Shown one piece after another: positions 20,194-29,344 of a DNA stretch of 64,000 nucleotides. The DNA lies in contig JAGFXR010000009.1 of NCBI GenBank assembly GCA_017861365.1, forward strand, positions 1 to 64,000. Reading direction: 5' to 3'. A model generated the notes under the pieces. The model saw nothing but the letters and a program-made list of their open reading frames with translations, made no database searches and was not told where the DNA came from. Position 1 is the stretch's first letter. Each line of letters opens with the position of its first letter. Origin of the DNA: Oscillospiraceae bacterium (GTDB lineage Bacteria > Bacillota > Clostridia > Oscillospirales > Oscillospiraceae). Position numbers and translations under genes: made by a program.

Positions 20194-20222
20194 TTGACAA
20201 CGGAACGCGCCTTCTGTATAAT
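20194..20222 (+). promoter_or_regulatory. tRNA-Gly promoter
   Basis: Consensus promoter: TTGACA (20194-20199), exactly 17 bases, TATAAT (20217-20222). The tRNA begins 14 bases after the -10 box, so transcription starts at or a few bases before the 5' end of the mature tRNA. Confidence 0.9.
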
Positions 20223-20235
20223 AACCTCTGTTGTC

Positions 20236-20311
20236 GCGGGTGTAGCTCATCTGGTAGAGCGCCACCTTGCCAAGGTGGAGGTAGCGAGTCCGAGCCTCGT
20301 CACCCGCTCCA
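20236..20311 (+). tRNA. tRNA-Gly (anticodon GCC)
   Basis: A 76-base cloverleaf with CCA encoded. The acceptor stem GCGGGTG (20236-20242) pairs with CACCCGC (20301-20307), followed by T and CCA. The anticodon arm is CCACC-TTGCCAA-GGTGG, which places GCC at the anticodon and reads GGC and GGT glycine codons. D-arm and T-arm (GAGTCCGAGCCTC) are present. Confidence 0.95.
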
Positions 20312-20342
20312 AAAAGACACCCTGTGAGGGTGTCTTTTCTTT
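20312..20342 (+). terminator. tRNA-Gly terminator
   Basis: An 11-bp hairpin, AAAAGACACCC and GGGTGTCTTTT around TGTGA, followed by further T residues, starting immediately after the encoded CCA. Confidence 0.85.
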
Positions 20343-20364
20343 TACGGATCGTTGAGGGATAAGT

Positions 20365-20571
20365 ATGGATCAAATGAAAATCGACCGTATCAACGCGCTG
20401 GCGCGAAAAGCAAAAACGCCGGAAGGATTAAGCCCGGAGGAGCAAACGGAGCGGGATGCGCTTCGCCGGGAATACATTGACGCGATGAAGGCGTCCTTGA
20501 CCGGACAGCTGGAGCACACTTATATACTGGAAGCCGACGGGACAAAGCGGAAGCTGAAAAAAATTCCGTAA
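20365..20571 (+). CDS. DUF896 family protein (YnzC-like)
   Basis: A 68-residue protein of the DUF896 family (YnzC/YozL in Bacillus): RINALARKAKTPEGLSPEEQ, then ERDALRREYIDAMKASLTGQ. The family folds as a short helical hairpin and is linked in B. subtilis to the SOS response and RNA or ribosome contact, but function is not proven. The ATG at 20365 has GAGGGA upstream. It sits alone between the tRNA terminator and the next gene. Confidence 0.85.
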   Translation: MDQMKIDRINALARKAKTPEGLSPEEQTERDALRREYIDAMKASLTGQLEHTYILEADGTKRKLKKIP

Positions 20572-20686
20572 GTCTCCTTGCCGAAATTTGCCTGTTCAGA
20601 GAAATTAAAGGTAGGCAGGGCATAATGGCCTCGTCGGCCTGTGGCGACGCAGGCTTACGTCATGGAAGCAAACAGGAGGGCAAACT

Positions 20687-22282
20687 GTGAAATACCGTAT
20701 ATTATCTTTGGTACTCGCCCTGGCCTTAGCCTTGGCGCTGTGCCCCGCCGTGGCGCTTGCGGCGGAGGATGAGGCCTCAGCCGCGGCGGAGCAGCTTTAT
20801 GAGCTGGGGCTGTTTCAGGGAACAGGAACCGATGAGGACGGAAATCCCGTCTTTGCCCTGGATCAAGAGCCAACGCGAGCCGAGGCCGTAGTCATGCTCC
20901 TTCGGCTGCTGGGGCTGGAGGATGAGGTGGAGGCAAGCGATTATGAGACGCCCTTCACCGATGTGCCGGACAGCTATTGGGCCGCGTCTTACATAGGATA
21001 TGCTTATCATTACGGGCTGACCTCCGGTGTTGCCGAGGATCGGTTCGGACTGGAATCCGGGGACACCGTCACCGCCGCCCAGTATGTAACCTTCATGCTT
21101 CGCGCTCTGGGTTATGACGACGGCGCAGGAGACTTCACAGTAGATCACGCGGTCGCGTTTGCTCAATCCGTGGGCTTTACCATAGAATCGGACTGGGTGG
21201 AAGGAACCTTTACCCGGGGCGATGTGGCACTGATCTCCTATTACGGACTGGCGGCGCAGTTAAAGGGCAGCGATGAGACGCTGGCGGATTCACTGGGGCT
21301 GTATTCCTATGAAGCCGACCTGTCCTCGGCATCCGCCGCTTCGTCGGAGGAGAATCAGGCGCTGACCGCCTATTCCGCTGATGAAATTGAGTCGCTCTGT
21401 GCGCCCTCCGTATTCCAGATTATTGTTTATGACAAATACGGGAATGCCACCTCCGAGGGCAGCGGTTTTTTTATTGACAGCAGCGGCATTGCCGTGACCT
21501 GCTATCATGTTATTTATAACACCTCCTCCGCGAAGGTGACGCTGACCCGATATAACAACCAGACCTATTCCGTCAGCAAAGTGATCTATTGCGACGCCAA
21601 AGAGGATATCGCGGTTTTAAAGGTCTCCAATATCTCGATCAAAGGCGCCGCGATTGACTCCTTCCCCAGCTTGACGCTCTCCAGTCAAACCCTCCAGTCG
21701 GGAGATGAGGTTTACGCCATCGGGCACCCCAACGGCGGAGACCTCACTGTGTCCGAGGGGAGCTACATTGACACCACCGTGCAGGATTATAAAACCTATT
21801 ACCGCGCCGGTGCCACCATCTATCCCGGCAGCAGCGGAGGCGCGCTGATCAATGAGTACGGACAGGTGGTGGGCATTACGGCCGCGCTGATTACTGACGA
21901 GCCCTCTGTCAGCCTGTCCATTCCCATTTCGGTGCTGGCTGAGTACGACCTGACCGGCAGCGGCTCTACATACAGCACAACCAGTACTGTCCGTTCCGAT
22001 CAGTACGCCCTCTCGGCCTCTCAGTACAGCATTACCGTCAGCCGGGGCAAGGTGGGAGAGATCACCCTCACCGATGTGTATAAAACCGGCTCGGAATTCT
22101 CCTGCAAAAGCCGCAACAACAGAATCGCGGACTGCGGCTGGGACAGCGACACATTGGATCCCGACAATATGAAGCTTCAAATTCTGGGTAAGCGCACGGG
22201 CACCACAAGCGTTGTGGTAACCCTTTACGACAGTGATGGAAATCAGATGGCCACCGCCGTCATTGAGGTCACGGTGACTTAA
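20687..22282 (+). CDS. Secreted SLH-domain trypsin-like serine protease
   Basis: A 531-residue exported protein. It has a signal peptide (hydrophobic LVLALALALALCPAVALAAE), then about two S-layer homology modules (LFQGTGTDEDGNPVFALDQE, PTRAEAVVMLLRLLG, FTDVPDSYWAASYIGYAYHYG) that would bind it to the cell wall, then an HtrA-like trypsin domain. The catalytic triad is visible: His in AVTCYHVIY, Asp in AKEDIAVLKV, Ser in YPGSSGGALIN. There is no PDZ domain; the C-terminal 100 residues are a beta-rich Ig-like (Big-2 style) domain. GTG 20687 follows AGGAGGG. A surface quality-control or processing protease is a reasonable inference. Confidence 0.85.
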   Translation: MKYRILSLVLALALALALCPAVALAAEDEASAAAEQLYELGLFQGTGTDEDGNPVFALDQEPTRAEAVVMLLRLLGLEDEVEASDYETPFTDVPDSYWAASYIGYAYHYGLTSGVAEDRFGLESGDTVTAAQYVTFMLRALGYDDGAGDFTVDHAVAFAQSVGFTIESDWVEGTFTRGDVALISYYGLAAQLKGSDETLADSLGLYSYEADLSSASAASSEENQALTAYSADEIESLCAPSVFQIIVYDKYGNATSEGSGFFIDSSGIAVTCYHVIYNTSSAKVTLTRYNNQTYSVSKVIYCDAKEDIAVLKVSNISIKGAAIDSFPSLTLSSQTLQSGDEVYAIGHPNGGDLTVSEGSYIDTTVQDYKTYYRAGATIYPGSSGGALINEYGQVVGITAALITDEPSVSLSIPISVLAEYDLTGSGSTYSTTSTVRSDQYALSASQYSITVSRGKVGEITLTDVYKTGSEFSCKSRNNRIADCGWDSDTLDPDNMKLQILGKRTGTTSVVVTLYDSDGNQMATAVIEVTVT

Positions 22283-22293
22283 CAGAGAAAGCG

Positions 22294-22334
22294 AAAGCCC
22301 CCTCGCTCCGGTTTGGAGCGAGGGGGCTTTTTTT
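22294..22334. terminator. Terminator after the SLH protease
   Basis: A perfect 16-bp hairpin (AAAGCCCCCTCGCTCC with its complement) followed by seven T on the plus strand. It also lies just past the stop of the opposing csp gene and can serve both. Confidence 0.9.
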
Positions 22335-22347
22335 GAGTGGATTCAGA

Positions 22348-22560
22348 TTACAGGACCCGCACGTTTACGGCGCGCAGTCCACGGTTGCCGCGGGGATCAA
22401 CTTCGGTGTCGAAGCTGACCTTCTGGCCCTCGTTAAGGGTGCGGTAGCCGTCGGACTGAATGGCGGAGAAATGTACGAATACATCCTCGCCGCCGTTGTC
22501 GTTAGAAATGAAGCCGTAGCCCTTCTCTGAATTGAACCACTTTACAGTACCCTGATACAT
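22348..22560 (-). CDS. csp: Cold-shock domain protein
   Basis: A 70-residue single cold-shock domain, an RNA chaperone that binds single-stranded nucleic acid. Both RNP motifs are there: KGYGFIS and VFVHFSAI; it begins [18 protein letters not shown] and ends GLRAVNVRV. The GGAGG site precedes ATG 22560. A long leader of about 115 bases with a stable stem-loop lies between its promoter and start, as in regulated cspA genes. Which paralogue (CspA, B, C or D) cannot be told from one copy. Confidence 0.95.
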   Translation of the reverse strand: MYQGTVKWFNSEKGYGFISNDNGGEDVFVHFSAIQSDGYRTLNEGQKVSFDTEVDPRGNRGLRAVNVRVL

Positions 22561-22614
22561 AGGAATACCTCCAAAAAAATATTTTGCAGGTTTGAGACAT
22601 GAGTCAAGAAATTA

Positions 22615-22648
22615 GCGCCTCCCAAGCGTATAAACGATCAGGAGGCGC
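22615..22648 (-). promoter_or_regulatory. Stem-loop in the csp leader
   Basis: Inverted repeat GCGCCTCC (22615-22622) and GGAGGCGC (22641-22648) in the transcribed leader of csp, between promoter and start. It has no T-run after it on the minus strand, so it is more likely an RNA regulatory structure than a terminator. Confidence 0.5.
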
Positions 22649-22682
22649 ACAAATCATTTCATACATCAAAGCTACAGGATAT

Positions 22683-22711
22683 AGTGTATCATGCTTCCGT
22701 GCAATTGTCAA
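22683..22711 (-). promoter_or_regulatory. csp promoter
   Basis: Minus strand: TTGACA (22706-22711), exactly 17 bases, TACACT (22683-22688). It lies just beyond the purL stop, so csp has its own transcription start. Confidence 0.75.
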
Positions 22712-22724
22712 GGAAAAATCCCAG

Positions 22725-25700
22725 TTACTTGAAATAGGCGGCGCCGGACTCGAAAATAGGCTGATGTTTGTTTCCGGGAATATTTTTGGCAACATAGGTT
22801 CCCCAGCGCTCGCTGTGGGCCATTTTTCCGAACACGCGTCCGTCGGGAGAGAAAATGCCCTCGATGGACTCCATCGCGCCGTTGGGGTTGGCGGAAATGT
22901 GCAGCGAAGGGATGCCCACAATATCGGTGTACTGGGTTGCGATCTGGCCGTTTTCGATGAGGCTGGACAGCAGTCCCGGGGGCGCCACAAAGCGGCCCTC
23001 ACCGTGGGAAACGGGGACGGTATGGCTCTCATCCAGCTCGCACTTGAGCATCCAGGGCGATTTGAGGGAGGCCACCCGGGTGGTGACATACCGGCTCTGA
23101 TGGCGGCCAATGAGATTAAAGGTCAGAGTGGCGCAGGAGTCATCCATGGGGCGGATCTCGCCGTAGGGTACCAGCCCCAGCTTGATTAAGGCCTGGAAGC
23201 CATTGCAGATGCCAAGCATCAGGCCGTCCCGCTGCTTGAGCAGCTCGTGCACCGCGTCGGTGAGCTTGGGATTGCGCAGGAAAGAGCAAATAAATTTCGC
23301 CGAGCCGTCCGGTTCGTCGCCCCCGGAAAAACCGCCGGGGAGGATGACCATCTGGCTTCTGCCGATGGCGGACTCCAGCGCGGAGGCGGACTCCTCCAGC
23401 AGAGAGCGGGTCAGATTCCGGATGACGAGAATTTCCGGCTCAATCCCGGCTCTTAAGCAGGCGGCGGCGGTGTCATATTCGCAGTTGGTGCCGGGGAAGA
23501 CGGGAATCACCGCACGGGGCCGGGCACAGGAGACAGCGGGGGCGGCGGCGGAGCGGTCATTGCAGAAAATATCCACCATGTCGTTGTCGCTTTCACCGGT
23601 ATCCGCCTCGGTGGGATAAATCGCCTCCAACGTGCTCTCCCAGATGTCCCGCAGGTCGTGGAGGGAGATAAAATGTCCGACTACCTCCAGCATGGGGGTA
23701 AACTCGGTGCGCCCGATATACAGGCCGAGATCGATTGCATCCTCGCATTCTACGATGATTGAGCCGTAGTGAGGGGAAAAGAGCAGTTCCCCTGTAAGGG
23801 CTGGATCGGCGGAGAATCCGATATCATTGCCAAAGGACATTTTCATCAGACCCTCGGCGACACCGCCGGCGCCCACGGCCCAGGCAGCCAGCACCTTCCC
23901 CTGCTGACAGAGGCGGTGAACCGTGTCCCACACGGTGCGGGTTGCGTGATAATCCTTCTCCGGTGCGTAGAACAGGTAAACCGAATGGCCGATCCCCTTA
24001 AATTCAGGGGAAATCACATTCTGAGCCTTCGCCGTGGCAACCGCAAAAGAAATCAGGGTGGGCGGGACGTCCATATCAAGGAAAGAGCCGGACATGGAGT
24101 CCTTGCCGCCAATGGCGGCCACTCCAAGGCTCATCTGGGCGGTAAAGGCCCCCAGCAGAGCGGCAAAGGGCTTGCCCCAGCGGTCAGGCTCGTTTTTCAG
24201 CTTCTCAAAATATTCCTGAAAGGAGAGATAGGCGGAGGCGGGGCTGCAGCCTGCGGATACCAGCTTGGCAATGGAGTCCACCACAGCGGTGGCCGCCCCC
24301 GCAAAGGGATTCTGTTCAGAAAAATAGGGGTCGAAACCGTAGGACATGACAGAGCAGGTGTCGGTTTCATGCCCCGGCCCAACGGGCAGCAGCGCTGCCA
24401 TCACCTGAGCCGGTGTATTCTGGTTCTTTCCTCCAAAGGGCGCCAGCACGGAGCCCGCGCCGATGGTGGAGTCAAACCGCTCCACCAGTCCCCGCTGGGA
24501 GGCAAGGGTTGGGTCGTGAACAATGGCCTCCAGCTTTTCAATGGTGTTCTTGCCTTGAATACGCCCCACAGGCTGGCGCAGCTTGGGAACGGAAACCGTG
24601 GTATGCTTAGCCGCACCGTTGGAGCTTAAAAAGGCCCGGGAGAGGTCCGCGATGACCGCGCCGTTCCAGCGCATGGTCAAACGGGGTTCCTGGGTGACCT
24701 CCGCCACGATATAGGCTTCCAGATTCTCCTGCTCTGCCGCCGCGATGAAGGCGTCCGCGTCTTGGGGCGCGACAACCACCGCCATGCGCTCCTGAGATTC
24801 CGAAATTGCCAGCTCTGTGCCGTCCAGTCCGTCGTATTTTTTCCTGACCGCGTTTAAATCAATGGAGAGGCCGTCTGCCAGCTCGCCTATGGCCACGGAC
24901 ACGCCTCCCGCGCCGAAGTCGTTGCACCGCTTGATCATGCCGGTTACCTGAGGGTTGCGGAACAGGCGCTGGATTTTGCGTTCCTCCGGCGGATTGCCCT
25001 TCTGCACCTCCGCAGCGCAGGTGTCCAGTGATTCCAGTGTATGGGTTTTAGACGAACCGGTGGCTCCGCCCACGCCGTCCCGGCCGGTGCGCCCGCCCAG
25101 CAAAATGACCTGATCGCCCGGCTCGGGCCGCAGGCGTACCACATGCTCCGCCGGAGCGGCGCCCACCACGGCACCTACCTCCATATGCTTGGCGACGTAG
25201 CCGGGATGATAGATCTCGGCCACATGGCCGGTGGCAAGGCCGATCTGATTGCCGTAGGAGGAATATCCGGCGGCGGCGGTCTGGGCGATTTTGCGCTGGG
25301 GCAGTTTACCCTCCGGCGTTTCGGTCAGAGGGGTTCTGGGATCGCCGCAGCCGGTGACCCGCATGGCCTGATAGACATAGGCGCGCCCGGAGAGAGGGTC
25401 GCGGATGGCGCCGCCCAGACAGGTGGCCGCGCCGCCGAAGGGCTCAATCTCTGTGGGGTGATTGTGGGTTTCGTTTTTAAACATTAAAAGCCAGTCCGCG
25501 GGTTCACCGTCCACTGTGGCAGTGATTTTCACAGAGCAGGCGTTGATTTCCTCGGATTCGTCCAGTTTGGATAAAAGACCGCGCTTTTTCAGGGTTTTCA
25601 TGCCCATGGTGGCGATGTCCATCAGGGTCTGGGGGCGAACCGCCGCCTGTTCCGGCCCGTAGACTTCTTCCCGCGCGTTCAGATAGGCATCATAGGCATC

Positions 25701-26444
25701 CTTGACGTCCTTGTCCAAAATGGCAACGCCGTCGATGTGGGTGCCGAAGGTGGTGTGGCGGCAGTGGTCGGACCAGTAGGTATCCACCAGCCGCAGCTCC
25801 GTGATGGTGGGCTCCCGCCGCTCCTCCTCCCGGAAATAGGTTTGAAAAAACAAAAGATCCGCTGTGTCCATGGCAAGACCGTACTCGCCGAGCATAGCGG
25901 ACAGGGCGTCCGCGTCCAAAGAGGTAAAGCCCTCCAGTACAGCCACAGGCGCGGGTTCGGGGTAGCTCTGCGCCAAAGTGGCGGGCTTGTCCATAGAGGC
26001 CTCGCGGGACTCCACGGGGTTAATCAGGTAGCTTCTCACCCGCTCCATATCCTGATCGGTCAGCTGCCCCACGAGAATATACACCCGCGCAGCGCAGACA
26101 ACGGGACGTTCCACGCCAGCCAGAAGCTGAATGCACTGGGCGCAGGAATCGGATCGCTGATCATACTGACCCGGAAGGGGCTCCACCGCCAGGAGGCGGT
26201 GTGCTCCGGCGACGGGAGGCAGCGCTTCGTCAAATAACACATCGCTCTGGGGTTCGGAAAAGACCGTGGTCTTTGCCGCCAGATAGACGGGATAATCAAT
26301 GCCTTCAATGTCATATCGGTTCACAATCCGCAGATGCGCCAGTCCGTTCAGGCCCAGAAGCTCCCGCAGCTCCCGCAGCTTGCCCTTGGCTTCCACGTCA
26401 AAGCCGGTTTTTTTCTCCACATAGCAGCGAAATACAAAGTTCAT
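22725..26444 (-). CDS. purL: Phosphoribosylformylglycinamidine synthase, single chain
   Basis: The fourth step of purine synthesis: FGAR plus glutamine plus ATP gives FGAM. The 1239-residue chain is a one-piece enzyme that contains what other Firmicutes split into PurS, PurL and PurQ. Visible: the central ATP-binding PurL domains (DTYWSDHCRHTTFGTHIDG-like VDTYWSDHCRHTTFGTHI, FKNETHNHPTEIEPFGGAAT, FGAGGVSVAIGELADGL, AAIGGKDSMSGSFLD) and the C-terminal glutaminase (VIPVFPGTNCEYDTAAA, LPGGFSGGDE, catalytic Cys in LGICNGFQALIKLG, SHGEGRF). ATG 26444 follows GGAGG. No other pur gene is adjacent, and no purine riboswitch is visible in the 200 bases upstream. Confidence 0.97.
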   Translation of the reverse strand: MNFVFRCYVEKKTGFDVEAKGKLRELRELLGLNGLAHLRIVNRYDIEGIDYPVYLAAKTTVFSEPQSDVLFDEALPPVAGAHRLLAVEPLPGQYDQRSDSCAQCIQLLAGVERPVVCAARVYILVGQLTDQDMERVRSYLINPVESREASMDKPATLAQSYPEPAPVAVLEGFTSLDADALSAMLGEYGLAMDTADLLFFQTYFREEERREPTITELRLVDTYWSDHCRHTTFGTHIDGVAILDKDVKDAYDAYLNAREEVYGPEQAAVRPQTLMDIATMGMKTLKKRGLLSKLDESEEINACSVKITATVDGEPADWLLMFKNETHNHPTEIEPFGGAATCLGGAIRDPLSGRAYVYQAMRVTGCGDPRTPLTETPEGKLPQRKIAQTAAAGYSSYGNQIGLATGHVAEIYHPGYVAKHMEVGAVVGAAPAEHVVRLRPEPGDQVILLGGRTGRDGVGGATGSSKTHTLESLDTCAAEVQKGNPPEERKIQRLFRNPQVTGMIKRCNDFGAGGVSVAIGELADGLSIDLNAVRKKYDGLDGTELAISESQERMAVVVAPQDADAFIAAAEQENLEAYIVAEVTQEPRLTMRWNGAVIADLSRAFLSSNGAAKHTTVSVPKLRQPVGRIQGKNTIEKLEAIVHDPTLASQRGLVERFDSTIGAGSVLAPFGGKNQNTPAQVMAALLPVGPGHETDTCSVMSYGFDPYFSEQNPFAGAATAVVDSIAKLVSAGCSPASAYLSFQEYFEKLKNEPDRWGKPFAALLGAFTAQMSLGVAAIGGKDSMSGSFLDMDVPPTLISFAVATAKAQNVISPEFKGIGHSVYLFYAPEKDYHATRTVWDTVHRLCQQGKVLAAWAVGAGGVAEGLMKMSFGNDIGFSADPALTGELLFSPHYGSIIVECEDAIDLGLYIGRTEFTPMLEVVGHFISLHDLRDIWESTLEAIYPTEADTGESDNDMVDIFCNDRSAAAPAVSCARPRAVIPVFPGTNCEYDTAAACLRAGIEPEILVIRNLTRSLLEESASALESAIGRSQMVILPGGFSGGDEPDGSAKFICSFLRNPKLTDAVHELLKQRDGLMLGICNGFQALIKLGLVPYGEIRPMDDSCATLTFNLIGRHQSRYVTTRVASLKSPWMLKCELDESHTVPVSHGEGRFVAPPGLLSSLIENGQIATQYTDIVGIPSLHISANPNGAMESIEGIFSPDGRVFGKMAHSERWGTYVAKNIPGNKHQPIFESGAAYFK

Positions 26445-26656
26445 GTTTTCTTTCCTCCAGTTGCTCCATCCGATGCGTTGGCCTTGCTTAAATCATGGCG
26501 AAATGACCAAGAACGAGCGATTCTTGTGTCAGGAAAGGAGAGATTTCGTAGGCATAAGTTGTGCTTTACGGCGAGAAAGTATGCTGTCGCACGGCACGAA
26601 TTATAAAGTCGTGATTAGGATGATTCACCATGGTTCAAATAAAGCCTGATTCTATT

Positions 26657-28219
26657 TTACTGCTTCAACTGCCAATTTTCCAGCCCATAAAACACATTTT
26701 GTCGGGTCGGGGACAGGCCGGTGAGCATGCCCCAGCGCGTGAGCACCGAATTGGTTTTGAAACAGAGCACGGCAAAGGGCGCCTCCTCCGCCAAGGTCTC
26801 ACTCAGGGCATATGCCGCGTCAGCGCGGCTGTCGTCGTCCGAGATGAGAAAGGTGTTCAGCAGAGAGACCGCGTTCTGACTGTAATAACCCCCGTAGTTG
26901 AGCGCGCCGCCGGACGTGATCAGCGGGGAAAGGTTAAAATCCGCCGTCAGCTTAACCTCGCCGAGAAAGACGTCGAAGTCCTTGCTTTTCAGCGCGGAGA
27001 GATAGTCCTCATAGGAAAGTTTTTGCAGGTCAACCGTAATGCCCAGCCCTTCAAGCTGCTCCGCCAGATATTCCGCCACCGCCACCTTGAAGCTGTTGTC
27101 GGTGTTGATTACCAGCGTGAGAGAGAGCGCTTTGCGCCCGTTGTACAGCGTCCCGTCGGTTCCCGCCGTATAGCCCGCGTCCGACAGGGCGGTTAGCATG
27201 TTCTGAGGGGAATAGGAGAGCGTCTCGGCCAGTGTCTGACTGTAAAGCGTCGAAACTGGGGAAAAGGGCAGCTCGGCTTCCACCGCGTGTCCGGCCAGGA
27301 GGGACGCGGTGATCTCTCCGCGGTTTAGCCCCATGGACAGAGCCTTGCGAACCGCCGCGGTTTTGCATACTCCTTCCGAGCAGTTAAACCCCAGGTACAG
27401 CATGGTGGTGGTGTTATATTCCCAGGTATCGTAGCCCGAGGAAAAACCAAGGCTGTTGGTGCCGGTCAGGTCACTGGACACCAAGGAGATTTCTCCGGTC
27501 TCAAAGACGGAAATGAGATCGGAGGCGCTGGAAATGGCGTAAAGCGGAATGGTATCCTGAAAAAAAGTTACGGTGCGCCACGAGTGGGAGTTGCGAACCA
27601 GGCTGAGGCTGTCTGAAGTGCCGGAGAACCGGAACGGCCCCGTACCCAGTGGGATATCCCCGCTTTGTTCCCGGATAATGGGGAAATCCAGAAGCACTGG
27701 GAAATTACTGTTTGCCTGCTTGAGCACCACAACCACGGAATCTCCCGAGGCGGTAACCGAGGAGACACCGGAAAAACGGGCGGCGTACTGAGAGGAGGAG
27801 CGGGCCTCATTGAAGGAAGTAACCACATCGTCCGCCGTCAGCGGAGAACCGTCGGAAAAGGTGACGCCGCTCCGGAGAGTGAAGGTCCACTGAAGATAGT
27901 CCGCGCTGGCGGACGCGTTCAGGCAAAGCACGTTTTCCACCTGAAACTGATCGTCCAGCTCAAACAGACCCTCATAGACCAGTGGCGCGATGGTGAGATT
28001 CACCCGGTTGTCTGAGGTGATGGGGTGAAGGGAATCGGAGGGGTAATAGGGCAGGGCAAAGACAGCCGCCTGCGCAGCTTCGGTCTGCGTGCCGGAGGCA
28101 GTGCTCTCAGCGGAGGCCGTATCGCTGCTGGTAACGGCGACGCTCTCCTGCGGATCACCGCAGGCCGCCATGGAGAGAATCAGAACAAGAGAGAGAAAAA
28201 GCGTCAGTTTACGTCTCAT
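26657..28219 (-). CDS. ABC transporter substrate-binding lipoprotein (OppA/DppA family)
   Basis: A 520-residue SBP_bac_5 protein that would capture peptides or similar solutes outside the cell. It has a signal peptide with lipobox (LVLILSMAACGD), a Ser/Thr-rich linker, then family landmarks: YPSDSLHPITSDNRVNLTIA, LVYEGLFELDDQF, WTFTLRSGVTFSDGSPLTAD (family signature), AAVRKALSMGLNRGEI and LAEQLEGLGITVDLQKL. Its permease and ATPase genes are not beside it. ATG 28219 has AGGAG and overlaps the preceding stop by four bases; longer frames have no ribosome site. Last gene of the secA-pgeF-phosphoesterase run. Confidence 0.85.
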   Translation of the reverse strand: MRRKLTLFLSLVLILSMAACGDPQESVAVTSSDTASAESTASGTQTEAAQAAVFALPYYPSDSLHPITSDNRVNLTIAPLVYEGLFELDDQFQVENVLCLNASASADYLQWTFTLRSGVTFSDGSPLTADDVVTSFNEARSSSQYAARFSGVSSVTASGDSVVVVLKQANSNFPVLLDFPIIREQSGDIPLGTGPFRFSGTSDSLSLVRNSHSWRTVTFFQDTIPLYAISSASDLISVFETGEISLVSSDLTGTNSLGFSSGYDTWEYNTTTMLYLGFNCSEGVCKTAAVRKALSMGLNRGEITASLLAGHAVEAELPFSPVSTLYSQTLAETLSYSPQNMLTALSDAGYTAGTDGTLYNGRKALSLTLVINTDNSFKVAVAEYLAEQLEGLGITVDLQKLSYEDYLSALKSKDFDVFLGEVKLTADFNLSPLITSGGALNYGGYYSQNAVSLLNTFLISDDDSRADAAYALSETLAEEAPFAVLCFKTNSVLTRWGMLTGLSPTRQNVFYGLENWQLKQ

Positions 28220-29325
28220 ATTGATTGCTCCTGTGCCTGCCAGGCGAGTTCTCCCTGATACCAGCCTGTAATTCCTTCTTTTTTCGCCAGATAACCGTGT
28301 CGGGTTTTTGTAATGATGGAGAGCCGGTCTCCCGGGGATACGGGCAGCCGGTAATCCGTGGAGTCGATGCATTGGGATTCATCGTCGTCCGGAGTCATGA
28401 GGTGGGACGTGAGAATGGGAAGCACACTCCCGGAGGATTTGTGGCGGCAGAGGGTAAATTCGCCCTGACGCTCCAGTATTTCCACCAGATTGTCCGAGAA
28501 CTTGATCACCGTCCACTGTACGCTTGCCTCCTGGGATGTCAGCGCAACCGCCACGGGAAAGTGATCATACCGCGTCCAGGTAAAATCCTCCCGGTTCCCG
28601 TCGGGAAGAATCAAAGCGTTGAGCTGGCCGTCCTCCTTGAGGACGCAGCCGCCGTCGATGGCGATCACATGACGATCCTCCGCCACCAGCGGGTCGCAGC
28701 AGGCGATATCGTCCCGGTAAAGGGAGGTGGGCCAGTGTCCCACCACCACCCATTTCCGAAAGGAATAGCCCTGACTGAAAAAATGGTCGTTTTTCATACA
28801 GCTCCAGCGGTCCAGCTGATCCAATTCGGTTTCCCTGGGGATGCCCCCATGTACAAAAATGTGGCGCTGGGTTTCGAGAATGGTGGGCAGATTTCCCATA
28901 AAATGAAGCTCCGCGGCAAAGCGCTCCCGGGCGGCGCGGCGGAGCTGGGGGATTTCCTCGGGACAGGTAAGACCGAAGCCCAGCTCCGCCTGCATATCGC
29001 TGAAGGTGACGCGCCCCTTGCGGTTTTGAAGAATGCGGAACACAAGCTCGTCGGGCAGCGATGAAAATAGAGCGTCCACATCCCAGTTTCCCTGGAGCGG
29101 ATAGACCGTGTGGGTGGTGCACAATTCCATCAAATAGCGGATGGTATCCAGGTTGCGGGGGCCGCGCTCCAGAATATCACCAATCAAAATGAGGATGTCG
29201 GCGGTGGAAAACTGCACCTTGCGCAGAAGTGCCGTTAAATAGTCCAGATTCCCATGGATATCGCTGACGGCAATCACCCTGCGCCCCGCGGGCAGAATGA
29301 TTTGCTTCAAGACAGCGTTCTCCAT
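28216..29325 (-). CDS. Calcineurin-like metallophosphoesterase with C-terminal SH3-like domain
   Basis: A 369-residue metallophosphoesterase. Metal-binding motifs in order: AVSDIHGNLDYL (near residue 20), ILIGDILERGPRN, LQGNWDVDALF (GN[HW]-type), then HGGIPRE and VVVGHWPTS. This matches the bis-metal phosphoesterase/PP2A-like fold. The final 60 residues (STDYRLPVSPGDRLSIITKT, then GYLAKKEGITGWYQGEL) look like an SH3-type module, an unusual attachment. No signal peptide. Substrate unknown; the domain pair suggests a regulatory phosphatase or nucleotidase. It lies 19 bases after pgeF and overlaps the SBP gene by four. Confidence 0.75.
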   Translation of the reverse strand: MENAVLKQIILPAGRRVIAVSDIHGNLDYLTALLRKVQFSTADILILIGDILERGPRNLDTIRYLMELCTTHTVYPLQGNWDVDALFSSLPDELVFRILQNRKGRVTFSDMQAELGFGLTCPEEIPQLRRAARERFAAELHFMGNLPTILETQRHIFVHGGIPRETELDQLDRWSCMKNDHFFSQGYSFRKWVVVGHWPTSLYRDDIACCDPLVAEDRHVIAIDGGCVLKEDGQLNALILPDGNREDFTWTRYDHFPVAVALTSQEASVQWTVIKFSDNLVEILERQGEFTLCRHKSSGSVLPILTSHLMTPDDDESQCIDSTDYRLPVSPGDRLSIITKTRHGYLAKKEGITGWYQGELAWQAQEQSI

Positions 29326-29344
29326 GGGAATCCTCCTACGATAG

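Noticed and set aside
26445-26656. Purine riboswitch before purL
   Set aside because: No purine riboswitch core or paired stems could be recognised.
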